Shown here: positions 1 to 12,479 of the stretch, piece after piece
Layout: the number at the start of each line of letters is the position of its first letter
Numbering within the stretch: position 1 is the stretch's first letter
Source: Nymphaea colorata
Taxonomy: Eukaryota > Streptophyta > Magnoliopsida > Nymphaeales > Nymphaeaceae
Assembly: GCF_008831285.2 (NCBI RefSeq)
Contig: NC_045146.1
Coordinates: 22,585,703-22,649,702 of the forward strand
Length of the DNA stretch: 64,000 bases
Direction: 5' to 3'
Notes under the pieces: model-generated
The model's database searches: none
Told to the model about the DNA's origin: nothing
Seen by the model: only the letters and a program-made list of their open reading frames with translations
Translations under genes and position numbers: made by a program

Positions 1-90
1 AGGGTTTTCATGATCTTGGAGGAGGGGGGGGGGAAGGGAAGGGAGAACGAGAGAGAAAGGGGTTGAGAGAGAGAGGGCAAAAAGAAAAAA

Positions 91-225
91 ATGCAACCTG
101 GGTATGGAATTCCAGAGTTGCAGCAATTCATGGTGGATGGTTCTGCTCTTTTCACTCTCTCCAATGACCTGAACCCGTCATCTCAACAGAAGCATCCCCA
201 CCACCTGCAGCTTCAGCAGCAACAT

Positions 226-257
<32 letters not shown>

Positions 258-2758
258 CAGAGGGTATCAATACCACCACCAGTTTCAGCCGTTTCTCGAG
301 TTTCAGAGCTTGCAGCAGCCAGCAAGGTGGTTGCACCCTCCACCACCACCATCATCGCCGCCACAGCCTCCGCCACCGCCGCCACCGCCACATTTGGTTC
401 TCGAGTCCCAGCCGGACAACCCTCCCTCCCGTCTCCTTCCTTTCATATCCAGCTTCCGCCCTCTTGTGGACACAAGCGAGCCCGGCTGCAGCCGAGAGAG
501 GCACCATTTTCCGGACGAAGATGTCTCCCTTGCCGATGAGGCCGCCGATCGAAGATGGCCGAGAGAGGAAGGAGCTGCGAGAAGCCCTACCAATTCCGTC
601 AGAGGACCAGTCTGGTAAAGTGCCATGAGAAGAAACAGTAGTGCCTTCCCAACTGTTTCTTTCTTGTTCTAAATTCAAACTTTTTGTGCGCTTTTTCTCT
701 CTTTTTTTGCTTAACTATCACTTCGCTCCTGCAATCTGTGGTCTAGGGTGGGATTCGCAGTAGAGACTCTTAGACATGCAAGAGTCTCTTGAATAATCAA
801 TTCAAGTTTCTAATCTTTTATCTCATTTACAGCCTAGCTAGCTCGCTATAATATCAGGGACACCTTTATTATCTTGAGACAGATTATCAAACTCCTCTCT
901 CTCTCTCTCTCTCTCTCTTTTTCCTTGTTCCGCCCTCTTGATTCTTAACTCAAATCTAGATTGATATTCCCAAGATGCATTGTAACCCAATAAAAAAGAA
1001 AAAAAGATTCTTCGGAATTTGTAGCGTGCCAAATTAAATGCTTGGGAAATGATTCGCTTCGTCATAGATTTGAGAAGAAACAAGCACATATCCACTGGTT
1101 CTGATTCATTGCGACTTATCCATGGCTGTTCCGCTCCTCACACTACTCCTGTCCATCAATTCTGCAGGAGGCTTTCAGATTCGATCCACAACATTAACTC
1201 CAGAGCTGCTGCCACCACCACGACCAACAACAGTACCAAGAGATACAGGAAGGGTGGAGAAGAAAACGAGCCGCCGGAAAGCAAAAGCAGCAGCACAACC
1301 AGCTACCGCATGTTCAGCGAGCTCGAGGCCATCTACAACGTTGGCTTCTCAGGGGACCTTCAAGCAGGCTCTGGCTCGGCCCTCACTGGAGACAACCCTC
1401 CCCCTCCCATGGCGAAGCCGAGCATGGTGCCGGAAATGGCGGCTGCACACGTCGACTTCGCGTCCGAGACGTCTGCAGACGAGGAGGGGTCCCTTAAGAA
1501 GATACAGAACGTTCAGCAGCAGCAGCAGCATCAGCAGCAGAAGGCAAAGAAGAAGAAGAGGAAGAAGCAGCAGCAGAAGTTGGCATCGATAGCTGCCTTC
1601 TTCGAGAGGCTTGTGAACCAAATCATGGAGCACCAGGAGGCGCTGCACCGCCGGTTCATGGAGGTCATGGAAAGGAGGGACCGGGAGCGGCAGAGCCGTG
1701 AGGAGGAGTGGCGGCGGCAGGAGGCGGCGAGGCTCACCCGCGAGAAATCGCTGAGGGCTCAGGAGGAGGCCGCGGCGGCGTCGCGGGAGGCTGCCATCGT
1801 GACCTTCCTCGAAAAAATCACCGGAGAGACGCTGCGGCTGCCCAAGAGGGAAGCCGGCAGCCATGAGAGCGGCGCTCAGCCCGAGGCCTCAGACACTGAC
1901 CGCCGCAATGACGGCAGCGAGGGAGGCAATAACCAGAACAGCAACAACAGCATCAGGAGGTGGCCCAAGTCAGAGGTGAACGCTTTGATCAAGGTGAGAA
2001 GTGGGTTTGAGCGGAGGTTCCAGGAGCCCGGCCTAAAGGGACCGCTGTGGGAGGAGGTCAGCTCGGCCATGGCGGCCTTGGGCTACGAAAGGAGCGCCAA
2101 GAGGTGCAAGGAGAAGTGGGAAAACATCAACAAGTACTTCAGGAAGGCTAAGAACACCGGCAAGCGGCGACCAGGCCAGCGCTCCAAGACCTGCCCCTAC
2201 TTCCACCAATTGGACCTGCTCTACACCGGCAAGGCCTCCTCCGGGGATGAGAACCTCGCCGCCGGTGGACCGCCGTCAAGGTCCGAGCTCCTGGACGCAA
2301 TATTCCCCGTCGAGGGTGGCCGGAACGATAAGGAGGCGGAGCCTAGTAACTTTGGCCTTATTACTAGGCAGACGGCCAGGAAAATGGGAAGAAACATTAA
2401 GAAGTTGGGACTGTTGAACTGCAGTGCGAAGGATCAGAACATTGATCAGGACGAAGAAGAAGGTAGGGAAGGGGAAGACGATGAGCAAGAAGGGGATGGT
2501 GATGAGGAAGAGGAGGAGGAGGAAGAAGAAGAGGCCGAGGAGGAGGAAGAGGAAGAGGAGGGCGAAGAAGGAGAGAAGAGAAACGAGGAGGGGGAGAACG
2601 CGCAGTCTGCTTCATTCATGGAGCTTGTTCATAACCTAACTGCTAATTCTGCGGGCACCACGGCCACCGCCACCTTCCAAGACGACGATGGTAGTGGTGG
2701 TGGTAGAGCAAAGAATATAGATTTCTCTATGCGCCCCTCTACGTCAAGGTTGATCTAA
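91..2758 (+). CDS. PTL: PETAL LOSS-type GT-2 trihelix transcription factor
   Basis: Nuclear DNA-binding factor of the GT-2 trihelix family; in Arabidopsis PTL restricts growth between sepals and shapes petals. Exons 91-614 and 1168-2758 (donor CTG|GTAAAG, acceptor TCTGCAG|G) join in phase to give 704 aa. The N-terminus MQPGYGIPEL matches the PTL-type start, followed by poly-Gln and poly-Pro. Residues 312-391 form the family's Arg/Glu-rich coiled coil (FFERLV...HRRFMEVMERRDRER). Residues 438-527 are an intact C-terminal trihelix (RRWPKSEVNALI, KGPLWEEVS, AKRCKEKWENINKYF). An acidic Glu run covers about 600-655. Odd: the first trihelix survives only as RRWPREE (from 155), RGPVW (171-175) and YRMFSELEAIYN (221-232), with helix 1 about 10 residues short. 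The splice sits inside this domain. PTL rather than GT-2/GTL1 is inferred from the N-terminus. No other start fits; the 5' leader is GA-rich. Confidence 0.85.
895..918. repeat. (CT)n microsatellite
   Basis: Perfect CT dinucleotide run inside the intron (615-1167) of the PETAL LOSS-like gene. The rest of this intron shows nothing else. Confidence 0.9.
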
Positions 2759-2932
2759 TGAGACTTCTTCACTTTTTTTATTTTTTTTTTTCTCCTATTA
2801 CTAAGTATCATCTATCATCACCATCAAGATCAATTAATATCATAACTATCGCTACCATTTCGCGCCTTCAATTTCCCTCTCCCTTTTTCTTCCGGTTTCT
2901 TCTTCTTTAAAAAGTTTGAGCATACGTGTTCT

Positions 2933-2963
<31 letters not shown>

Positions 2964-5900
2964 AAAGATGAGTTTTTGTTTCTTTCATCATAATGGCGCC
3001 TTTCTGATAAGGAGGGTTAATTAATGGAGAGACTTGATGATGCTCGGTCACGTAGAAGGGAGGTGGAGAGACGGAAGAAGAAGGGTGCGTGTGATGGAGA
3101 TTCAGAGACGTGCAGTCGCTCAGTCTGAAGCAATCTCTGTCGTTTTGCAGCATTGAATTTCTAAACCGCCATGGCGACGGGAACGCACAGAGAGAGAGAG
3201 AGAGAGTGTTGTCTCCGTCTCTCTTCTCCATCGCAATTTGTGAATCGTAGGGATGACGTCATCGACTGAAACCCGCACGGCCGGCAAGTTGCAGAGAGAC
3301 CGTATGGATTCTCTCTCCTCTTTCCTCTGCAACTTAACAACCATAACACGCTCTTTGCGTGCCATCTCAGGCTATATATAAGTAAATGCAGATATATAAC
3401 ATAATAGATACTACAAAGTTCTTACATTAACAGTGTTAATTTTAATTCTTAAGCACTCATAGAATCTGATCTTATACATCAGATTAGGTTGATCCTTCTC
3501 TATTGAAATATCTGTATGTATATTTCTCGACTCTTTATATGGTTAGACATATTAAAAACAACTTATAATTTTGTGAGGCATAATCAGCAAGCAAAAACCT
3601 TTCTGCATGATCCGAACTCATAATTTCGCAATAGGTTAAATATATAGCGTACGGTCACATTTGTGAAGTTTAATTTGTAACATGGAAAGAAAAGGTATCA
3701 GATTTCATCTCAATGATTGAGTACCTTCGAGGCCAGTATCATATAATAATTTCATATTCACATGTATTTTTTTTTTTCCATATAGGGCAACTGTGTTGGA
3801 TTTTTTTTTTTGGTGGGGAAAATAAGGATCAGATCCAAATATATTTTTATGCATAGGTCGAATTTTAAAAGTCAAAAAGATACCTTCTGAGTTTTCTTCA
3901 TGTTCTTGTTCAAACGACTTCTTGATTGTTTGCGAATATCAAGGCATCATCCATTCGGCTAGTTTCATCATAGAAAGAGAACTTATTATGGATACGTATT
4001 TTGAGATAATTTTGATTGATTTAAATCGCCAGATGCGCCTATTTGCTTGATTAATTAATAAAATATTAATCAAGCGATCTACCAAATATCTAGTTACTTT
4101 GCAGAACATGAAACTCGTATTGTGTTCTACCTCTATTCGGTTATTTATTCAAACATCTTTGAATATTTTATGTCACCGAATCTTGGTGCAATTTGAGCAT
4201 GCATTTGATAGTGCTTATCAAGCAAAAAAAAAATTTGCAAATATATTTATGACGGTGCTACCAAACCTGCCTTTTCAATATGACACATTAATTTTAGTTC
4301 ACCATTAATGGATCTGAGAATTTCTTTCATTTGCAGTTCGTTTGTAATGTGAAGTAGAACGCTTTACATCAAAGCGAAAGATTTAAAGAAAGCATGATCA
4401 ATAATAGGGACAAGAATATCAAATCTGCGCGTGGTGCATGTTCCAAGTAAATATATTATATTTAATGCATCCATCGTCATCAATCATCAGAAAAACTTGG
4501 AACTTCTTTTCTAATGAGCGGACCTGATTGCTACTTCCCATCTCGCTAGGGAATTAGCTTTGAACAACTTAAATGTAGGTATGATAATACTAGCTCTGCA
4601 TCTATTAGCATATAAATATATTTCTACACAAAAAGTATTTTATAACTAATTGCTTAATTGGTAATGAAATTTTTCATTTTTTTTCTTTTCCCAGTAGTTG
4701 TACAATAAAAAATATGATGTGATAGGAGTACCGATGCCACTTTTTTTTTTTAAAAGAAATGCGTATGATCAAACTGTCTGTCTGTATTCGTCACAGTGTT
4801 TTGGCCCCTTCTATCAGATCGTGCTTCACGTACTCCTTCTTTAAGCTGAAACCCTGTATTACTACAGCACAACATGATGCTCGAGAGATTCGAGTCTAGA
4901 TTTGGATCCAGATCCAAATGCAGATGGGCATCTCAGTTTTTCACTCTCACTCTCACTTGGGTTGCTGTCAGTCAGGTGCCCATAACCCGCATATCCAGGT
5001 TTGGATCATGAAGCAGATCCAAATCCGAGGAGCAAGACTGGGAGAGATAGACAGCGATGAGTAGTCAACATCCCACAGTTGATGGCAGGGAAGGTTGCAG
5101 GCTAAGCTTGTGGCAGACAGGCCAATTTAATGTGCAAGTTAGATAAGCTGCCTTACACTGCAATCCAGGTTGTTTTAGCATGTCGGTGGATTCTTGACCG
5201 TGCCCAACTTGGCTTGGCCGTACTGGACCCAGACCTGCCTGGTGGGTCCGCTAGGTCCCTGAGGTCAGGCCGTGCCGACGACCCAAATTTAGAATTAGAG
5301 CCGCTTGGCTGTGAATTCAGAATTACATGTACATCCCATATAAAAATTTTTGAAAAATGATATTTCGGCTCCTCGGCAATTCCATATTTATTGAATCTTA
5401 CATCTACATTCTACCTTAAGATAGGAGGACAAATATTCAAGGGACATATGCCCAGTAGCTGTCTGATGGTCGGACGCCCTTCGAGTCTGCTTTCTTTTTT
5501 TTATATATATAACTATTTTGTGCCAATGTGCAGCATCATTAAACAAGATGTGAAAAATATATCTTAATCACTAAATTTTAGTGAAACCGTACGCCTCTTG
5601 TCTTAGAATCGGTAGATTCCAGGCTCTTAATTTGAGGCAATTAACTTGGAATCATATATTTACATCTACACTGGGCTCAAAGAACTGTATCATGTACTAT
5701 TGCATCCCTCATATCATTAAACTATTTGACGTGCATATATATATATATACATATACACTTCCAATTCGTTCCTACAGGCGCATTTTTAGGACAAATACAA
5801 CTTTTCTATCGTGCAGATCAGTAGTAAAATGTAAGATTTATGTCACTACAAAATATTTATGTGTTATTTGTCTAATATTTTTCCTTTTTAAAGCTATTTA

Positions 5901-7417
5901 TATATATCGTGTTATAGAAAAAAAAAAACAACTTCGACAGGCGACTTTCTGGGCCTCGAGGACTAATTTAAAGTGCATAAGCAAATGCGGGATGTATTTT
6001 CCCGTTGCCTAAATTTCTGAAAAGAAATCGATGCCATTTTTAAACATTGAATGTCTGCTATCTGAACCTAAGAACAGTTGTACAGCCTAGCATTTAGATC
6101 TATAATAACCACAAGACATTCAAACATTTATTATGCAGCAAAGAGTATTTTAATCTCTCTAGTTTGTCTGACTGGCAATTTAATTTTCGTATATGTGTAT
6201 GGTTAGTGATGATATTAGCATATGTGAGTCTTGATCATAATAGTTCAGCGACGGAGCATGTATAGTAATATTTATCATGATATATATATATATATAGCAA
6301 GGTGATGGGGCAAATACTGCATATATATCATACTCACACAAATCTTAAATGCAATGAAAATTCTACTAACTCTCTTGCAATGGTGCTGCTAAAAAACTAT
6401 TTAGAGGAGATTAAAATTTCTAAGTACTCAATAGGAAAAAGCCATCATGTTTTAAAAGCTTTTACTGTAAAAGGAAACCCATAAATATCAAAAAACTTTT
6501 CCTTGCGTGGTTTATCTTTTAGCTGCTTTGAATCTTGAGTATGCTTCAGATTTGGATGTACAGTTCAGTTATCTGAATCCCCGATTTTGGAAATTATGCA
6601 AGAATCGGATCAGACCCTGTGAGATCCAAATTTGATTTCATAATTTCAAGTACAAATCTAATTTGAGTCTGACTTCGATCAAATGGCATAAGGTATAGAA
6701 GATCCCAGCACACTCTATAGTTAGCTTCACTTGGCACTTAAAAAAGATCATGCATTAGAAAACAGATAGCATATAGGTTTATAAGCTCCAGAAAAATTTT
6801 CAATTATATATGACTGTTTTAATGACAAATTGGGATATAAACTGAAGCTTATAAAATGAATAGCCAGTTTTCTTGCTCTCTCTTGCCTTCTTATCTCACT
6901 GTATGTGCATGAACACCTAAGGAGTATTATGCTTTGCCTTGCATTACCTAAGATATCATTATGTCATGAAGTTTCTTGGTGATTCCACCAACGTACATAT
7001 ACGTAGAATTTAGAAATGAACATGCGGCAACGACGTTCTCCTACATGTGTTTTCTGATAATGCGAACTTTCTATTTACTGGTTTAGTAAATTCTTTAATG
7101 GCGGGTGGCCTTCATGCTCCTATGGTTATCTTTCAAATCATAATATCTTCATGTTTGGCAATTTAACCAAATTCTTCCATTACGATGGGATTCATCCTCG
7201 TCTCTCTGTCTTTCTGCATTTGGTTCCTGGGAGCAGCGAACCATATCGGATAGATGACAGGAGTCGCAGGACGACAGATTCTTCCCACCTCTTCGCTTTT
7301 CAAAAATAAGAGCAGTTACCAAAACCGCCTCTCTCCCTTTCTCGCTCTCTCCCGTGCAAGACAACACAGGAAGAAGAAACCTCTCTGTCTCCCTGTGCGT
7401 GAAAAGTAAAGAAACCC
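2759..7417. other. Intergenic spacer, no gene recognised
   Basis: AT-rich spacer between the trihelix gene and the zinc-finger gene. It holds the 3' end of the first gene, an (AAG)n run at 2933-2966, short AT runs near 5738-5751 and 6281-6296, and segments rich in GGATCC/GATCCAAAT words at 4880-5040 and 6530-6680 that recur elsewhere in the window and look like dispersed repeat debris. The open frames here are short and have no recognisable domain. Confidence 0.6.
2933..2966. repeat. (AAG)n microsatellite
   Basis: Near-perfect AAG trinucleotide run about 180 bp downstream of the trihelix stop codon. Confidence 0.9.
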
Positions 7418-8425
7418 ATGAATCCTTTTGAACAGCAGAGACAACCCAGCCTAGAGAGCGTGATCGCCACACCGCTTGATCAATACGAAGAACCCAAGAA
7501 GCGGAAGAAGAGAAAGAGATCGGAATTCCCTCGACCCGCTACCACCGGCAAGCAATTCTGCCAGTGGGATATCGTAGAAAGCTCCGCCACCGAAGAGACA
7601 AAGCCCGCGAAGCGGCCGTACAGGCAGAAAGCGATCGGCATCGCCAGCGGGGATCCAGCAGGGGGATTGGCAGTTCATCCGTGTACAGAGTGCGGCAAGC
7701 GGTTCTGGTCATGGAAGGCGCTGTTCGGGCACATGCGATGCCACCCAGAGCGGCAATGGCGTGGTATCAACCCCCCGCCGAACATCCGGCGGCCGGCACC
7801 GGCCACACAGCCAGAGCCCTCCGTTTCTCAAGTTGGGGGCGAGGAAGAAGAGGTTGCAAGGTGCCTGGTCATGCTCTCAACTACCTCTTCTGCTGATGCT
7901 GGTGCTGGGCCTCGTGCGCCGATCCCCGATGATGGACTGCTCCTATCCCTCACCCTGGACCCACCTCAGCCCAGTTGCCGATTCGAGTGCTGCACTTGTA
8001 ACAAGGTTTTTGGGTCCCACCAAGCGCTGGGTGGGCACAGGGCCACCCACAAGAATGTCAAGGGTTGCTTTGCCAGGCATGGTGAGAATGAACATGGTGA
8101 GAAAATGATTCATGACGATGGCGGTGGTGATGACCATTATGGGGTTGATCATATTAGGAAGATGAAGGTAATGTGTCAACATAGGTGTAGTGAGTGCTTG
8201 AAGGTGTTCCCTAGTGAGCAGGCTCTTGATAGGCATAAGAGGTGCCACTTGGTTGGCAATGAACCGCGGCAGCACTGTGATGACCAACAATCAAATAATG
8301 GAAAAAGTTGTGTTCTGGATCTGAATCTGCCTGCTCCTGTTGATATGGAAGAAGGTTGCAGTCGTGATCTTGTTTTAGATCTTAAGTTGGGGTGTGGATC
8401 ACAAGTTGGTGAGTGGCTTGGATAG
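7418..8425 (+). CDS. C2H2 zinc-finger EAR repressor, ZAT type (three fingers)
   Basis: Intronless, 335 aa. Probable nuclear transcriptional repressor of the plant ZAT family. A basic nuclear-localisation run KKRKKRKR lies at 27-34. Finger 1 (C89, C92, H105, H109) has the ZAT2/ZAT3-type sequence FWSWKALFGHMRCHPERQW. Finger 2 (C191, C194, H207, H211) carries the plant hallmark QALGGH at 202-207. Finger 3 (C257, C260, H273, H277) keeps its zinc ligands, but the hallmark is altered to QALDRH. Two EAR-type motifs sit near the C-terminus: LDLNLP (about 300-305) and LVLDLKL (318-324). The start is the first ATG of the frame, and the N-terminal length suits the family. Family assignment is firm; which ZAT is orthologous is not settled. 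Confidence 0.88.
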   Translation: MNPFEQQRQPSLESVIATPLDQYEEPKKRKKRKRSEFPRPATTGKQFCQWDIVESSATEETKPAKRPYRQKAIGIASGDPAGGLAVHPCTECGKRFWSWKALFGHMRCHPERQWRGINPPPNIRRPAPATQPEPSVSQVGGEEEEVARCLVMLSTTSSADAGAGPRAPIPDDGLLLSLTLDPPQPSCRFECCTCNKVFGSHQALGGHRATHKNVKGCFARHGENEHGEKMIHDDGGGDDHYGVDHIRKMKVMCQHRCSECLKVFPSEQALDRHKRCHLVGNEPRQHCDDQQSNNGKSCVLDLNLPAPVDMEEGCSRDLVLDLKLGCGSQVGEWLG

Positions 8426-9588
8426 AGGGAAGGTAAAGGAAGACGATGATATTTCAAGTTGGTAGCTGGTTGGTACCTATGGCTTTTCTTGAACAGAGGA
8501 TACTGCAATTCCTTTCGTCTTTTTCTTTGTTGTGGCTGATGTAATATACTCTTTTTTTTTTCCCTTTGGCACTGTATTCAACCAATACAGGTGGATATAT
8601 TGGTTAATGGCGCCTGATTATTTGTAGGTGGCCATGTTTTGGGGGAAGGGTGACGAACCATTTCTGTGTTTTGTAGATTGATGTACTTCGGAGATGTACT
8701 GCCTACCAATTCTTTCCTTTTTTTGGATATGAAAGACAATGGCGGACAATTGTCTTTGTATCAATTTGATGCATTGGGCGTTTACCTTCGTCTGTTTCCT
8801 AGTAGTGCAAATAGTTTCTTGCTGAACTCACAGATATGGAAAGGAAAATGCAATGTCCTGCGGCCCTGCAGCTGCAACTTTGAATAAGGAAAAAAAAATT
8901 CCTAAAACTGGATTAGGAAGTTGAGCCAACCGCCACATCTGGATAACTGACAAAGGAAGTTTCATTTTTCTGCCTTCACCACCCCATTATTTCTAATTAA
9001 GATTCTTGAGTTTTAACTCCCATGTACCAAAGCCCGCAGTTACTGGGATGTCGTCAATTCAGAGTGTCCATGTGACTTCTTCAACATACACATGTCGCCC
9101 TGCACTATGGTGTAGTAAGAACGTTAAACATGGAGCCTATGGTAGGTGGACTCTGTATGTTATGACGATCCCATGAAGCACCTATGCGTATGAGCCTAAC
9201 TAGACTGTCTTCTTCAATTAATTTTCTTGCTGGGGCTGAAGGAACTGGTGTGTAGTTATGCAAGAATATCCAAGAAAAAAGGAAAATGAATTAACTGAGA
9301 TAAATGACACAGGGAGGAGATTGGGAAGAAGGCTGTCTGATTCAAACAGCAGCCTGGATATAACTGCAACTGCTACAGTGCAGAAATTAAAGCAAGGCCT
9401 CACTGACAGGTTTAAGAATTTCAAAAATGGACACAGACAAAAATGAACTTTAATATAAATGGCAGATCCAAAAACCACTCTAGAAAAAATCCAATAATCA
9501 GATCACTCAGTACTTAAAATAGATTTACATATACCATATAATTAAAGAAGCCAAAGGTTGCAACACTTTGTATGTCCATAGAAAAATG
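8426..9588. other. Spacer between convergent genes
   Basis: The zinc-finger gene (plus) and the 235-aa gene (minus) converge here, so both 3'UTRs must lie in this stretch. A 62-codon plus-strand frame at 9258-9446 has no recognisable domain and is not called a gene. Confidence 0.5.
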
Positions 9589-10788
9589 TCATTTTTCTGA
9601 ATATGCCTGTAACTTTCCGAAAATATTCAGGGTCTTCATACGATGTAATTCTCTGCCTGAAAGTGTTAAAGATGGAGAGAGAGTCAGCAAAACCTTGTTC
9701 TTTTTTATAGAATAAATGAATCATAGAAGAACCTATAATTCAGCTTTATGAAATATTGTCTAGACATATCACCTTCCTCTAACAAAAGATGGACTGCCCT
9801 TTCCTCCAGATGAGAAGCATGTCTACTTCGACCAACTGCTGATAGGGATCGTAACACTGAATCAAAAGAGTTTGAGCAAGTCTTTTGTCAATAAAATGGG
9901 AGAGACAAGATTGAACGAAAGACATATATCTCAAAGGCACTTAAATGCAACGTATATTATAGAACTTTATCTAGAGCAATTTCAACTTCACAAGACTGTC
10001 TGGTGGTTACTGGTGCACCCGACCTTTTATTTTTTAAAAAATAATATCTGTACGTTTAAAGCTTAAGTAATTCAGGAGAGACGAGTCACCAAGCAAATTT
10101 AGTTACATGAGATGTCCATTTGATGGTGCTGAAAAGGAAAAAACAACCATGCAGCCCAGATTTTAGAAAATGATAAAAATAATAGAATCGATGACAATTC
10201 TTCCGATTGAAGTAAAGAAAGTGCACACTTACTGTGAATATATTCCTCGCATTCATCACATTGCTTCAAGAATGCCTGCAGGCGAATAAATCGCTGCTTC
10301 CAGTGCTGGACAAACATCTCCTGAGAATCAACTGCCGTGGGACACACGGTAGTATTGCTCATTTCTCTTAAGGTTGACCCGGTGTTCAGCTTATGGGAAA
10401 CTAAATGACCATGCGGCGAGCAAGTCTGAGTGGAAGCCGAAGAAGCTGAGCCAAATATTGCAATTTGATTACTCGTCCCTTTATGTGGCCGAGTATACGG
10501 GCTGCCTGAATTTTTCTCTTCACTAGGAGCATCTAAACTTAAGCTTTCATCGTTAGAAACATTTAAGTCGAATGGTCGTGCCTTTGGTTTCCCATAGGCA
10601 TACACAAAGGTCCCTTTTGAACAGCTGCAGCATGCTGATTGTTGGCATTCAGGATCTGAGCACGTAAGATTCCCTTTTCTGGGTGCAGAAAGCCTTGCAA
10701 TTTCTCCATGTTTTTGTAAGGATGAATCTGCCAGAGGTTTCAGAAACAAATTGTCATGTTTGTTCTGTGCATCTCTTAATGCCACCAT
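9589..10788 (-). CDS. Uncharacterised plant protein, 235 aa, three coding exons
   Basis: I do not recognise a named function. Exons in transcript order are 10788-10233, 9856-9773 and 9656-9589. Donors are CACA|GTAAGT and GAAG|GTGATA; acceptors are TTGATTCAG and CTTTCAG. Both junctions keep frame, and the joined C-terminus (EEYIHMLRSLSAVGRSRH, then LLLEEGRELHRMKTLNIFGK) runs smoothly across the junctions and reads like conserved plant sequence. Seen: a Cys cluster at 43-56 (C43, C48, C53, C54, C56), an EAR-like FDLNV at 73-77, a Ser/Thr-rich low-complexity middle, and a charged, probably helical C-terminal third (about 160-235). No signal peptide or membrane segment is visible. A splice acceptor (ACTGCACTCAG) ends 5 nt before the ATG, so a non-coding 5' exon lies upstream, probably near 12.5 kb. 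Confidence 0.72.
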
Positions 10789-10793
10789 TTTCT

Positions 10794-12472
10794 CTGAGTG
10801 CAGTTACTGATTCCTGTCACAAATAGGTTTTCCAGCTTGACAGTTGCTCACACATACTCATAAATTTTCCGTCAGCCAATAAGTTAACACAACAACCCAT
10901 ACTGCTCAGTCGGTTCAAGCATTCCAATACATCAAGATCAAGCAACAGAGCAATCTCCTTCATGCAGTCAAATTGGAAGAATGAAGTTCCTCAGGTAAGA
11001 GTTGAATAAGAAAAAGGCTTAGAGGCAAGAAAGACTCTCCCAGAATTAGAGTCACAAAACTGAAGGCGTTTGCCTCAACCATGATACAAAACTGAGCCAA
11101 TCGTTTGAATACCATCTAACTCTACTAGAAAAGCAAAAGACATATATAAACTAATGCATTTGCATAGACAATCACACATGCGATAGTGATACTTAGATAC
11201 ATGCACGCGCACATACATCAACATCATGTTGCCGAACCCCAGCCTCCTAATACTAAAAAGGAAAAATGGAAAAGAAAAAACATTTTGCCATGAATAGAAC
11301 AGTGAGAAAGGCAAAACACATTTGTTTTCAGCATATAATGAAAAAGTTGAAGTTGTGAAAGATATCTACATTGTAGGTGGTATAAACCAAGTTCCTCACA
11401 GGCAAATCTCTTACTGCAACCTTTCAATTACTAGAGGTCACTTGCAAATAGCTAGTTCGCAACTCGAAGTGTTAGTTTTGGAACTTAAATATGGATTTAA
11501 GAGACAGATTGACCTTGAAAAGAGATTCAAGTGTGCAGGATAATTTGGAAGGGCATGTATAGGAACGCATTCTTCAACTAAAGGATACAAATTGTCAAGT
11601 AGCTTTTGTATGTAAACCATATGTATTTATAAATTGTTGTACATAATAAAACTATGGTCGAGGACTAAAGCATTCAGCATCTTCAACGAGTCTTCCAGAA
11701 CTGCAGCTATAATTATGAACTTGAATGCACAATCAAATTAATTGGTCAGTTTTGAACTGTTCCCAATAACATTAGATCTCATGCTAGTGCTTGGACATAA
11801 TCCCGAGGCAAATAAAAAAATTGAGACCAGACAAGGGTCCTGGAATTTGTTTTCAGTGTGCATGAAAGCATGTCGAAAATTCCAAATTGTAGAAAATCAA
11901 GTACAAAGAAATCAATCAAAGTTCGTCTCATCAAGTCGGCAAAAGCAAATCCCGCACTTCACTGGATCACGACGAAACTTTCTGCATACTCTTTCGGCTG
12001 TATCATGTCTCCAAGTAATCAGATAGGAGCAATTTAAATTGCCCAAATATGATTTCTGCCGAAAAGATGTAGAATAAGCACCCTGGTTCAAGACCACCAT
12101 GAATCAATAAACCCAACAAATGCATTGTCAAATGCTTGAAATCCAAGCCAATCCCCAATCGCTATATCGTTTAAATGAATTTGATTTATTCGATTCCCCA
12201 TACAAAGCGAAGTTCGTTTTACCACAACAGACGAACATTCCGATTACCCAACAACCAATCCCTTCAGGCTTCAGGCAAACTCAAAAGAAACAACTGGGGT
12301 ATCATCAGAAACGCTCAACAGAGAAAAGATAGGATAAGTACTAAAAAAATCAAAGGAACTCTATAGAATAAGCACAAAAACTATCATAGGAATCCATTCA
12401 TCCAATACAACAAGCATAAGAACAACCATACAAGAACCTTGTATCAGCATCAGAACAAAAATGCATACTTGC
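10794..12472 (-). other. Probable 5'UTR intron of the 235-aa gene
   Basis: Bounded by an acceptor at 10794 and a candidate GC donor (GGGAG|GCAAGT) at 12472, both on the minus strand. Nothing coding was recognised inside. This is inferred from splice signals only. Confidence 0.4.
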
Positions 12473-12479
12473 CTCCCGT

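Noticed and set aside
1122-1864. Overlapping frames on both strands within the trihelix coding exon
   Set aside because: Shadows of the GC-rich coding exon; only the frame with coiled coil and trihelix makes sense.
5581-6012. 143-codon plus-strand frame in the first spacer
   Set aside because: AT-rich, with low-complexity IYIYTYT from an AT repeat; no domain or codon bias.
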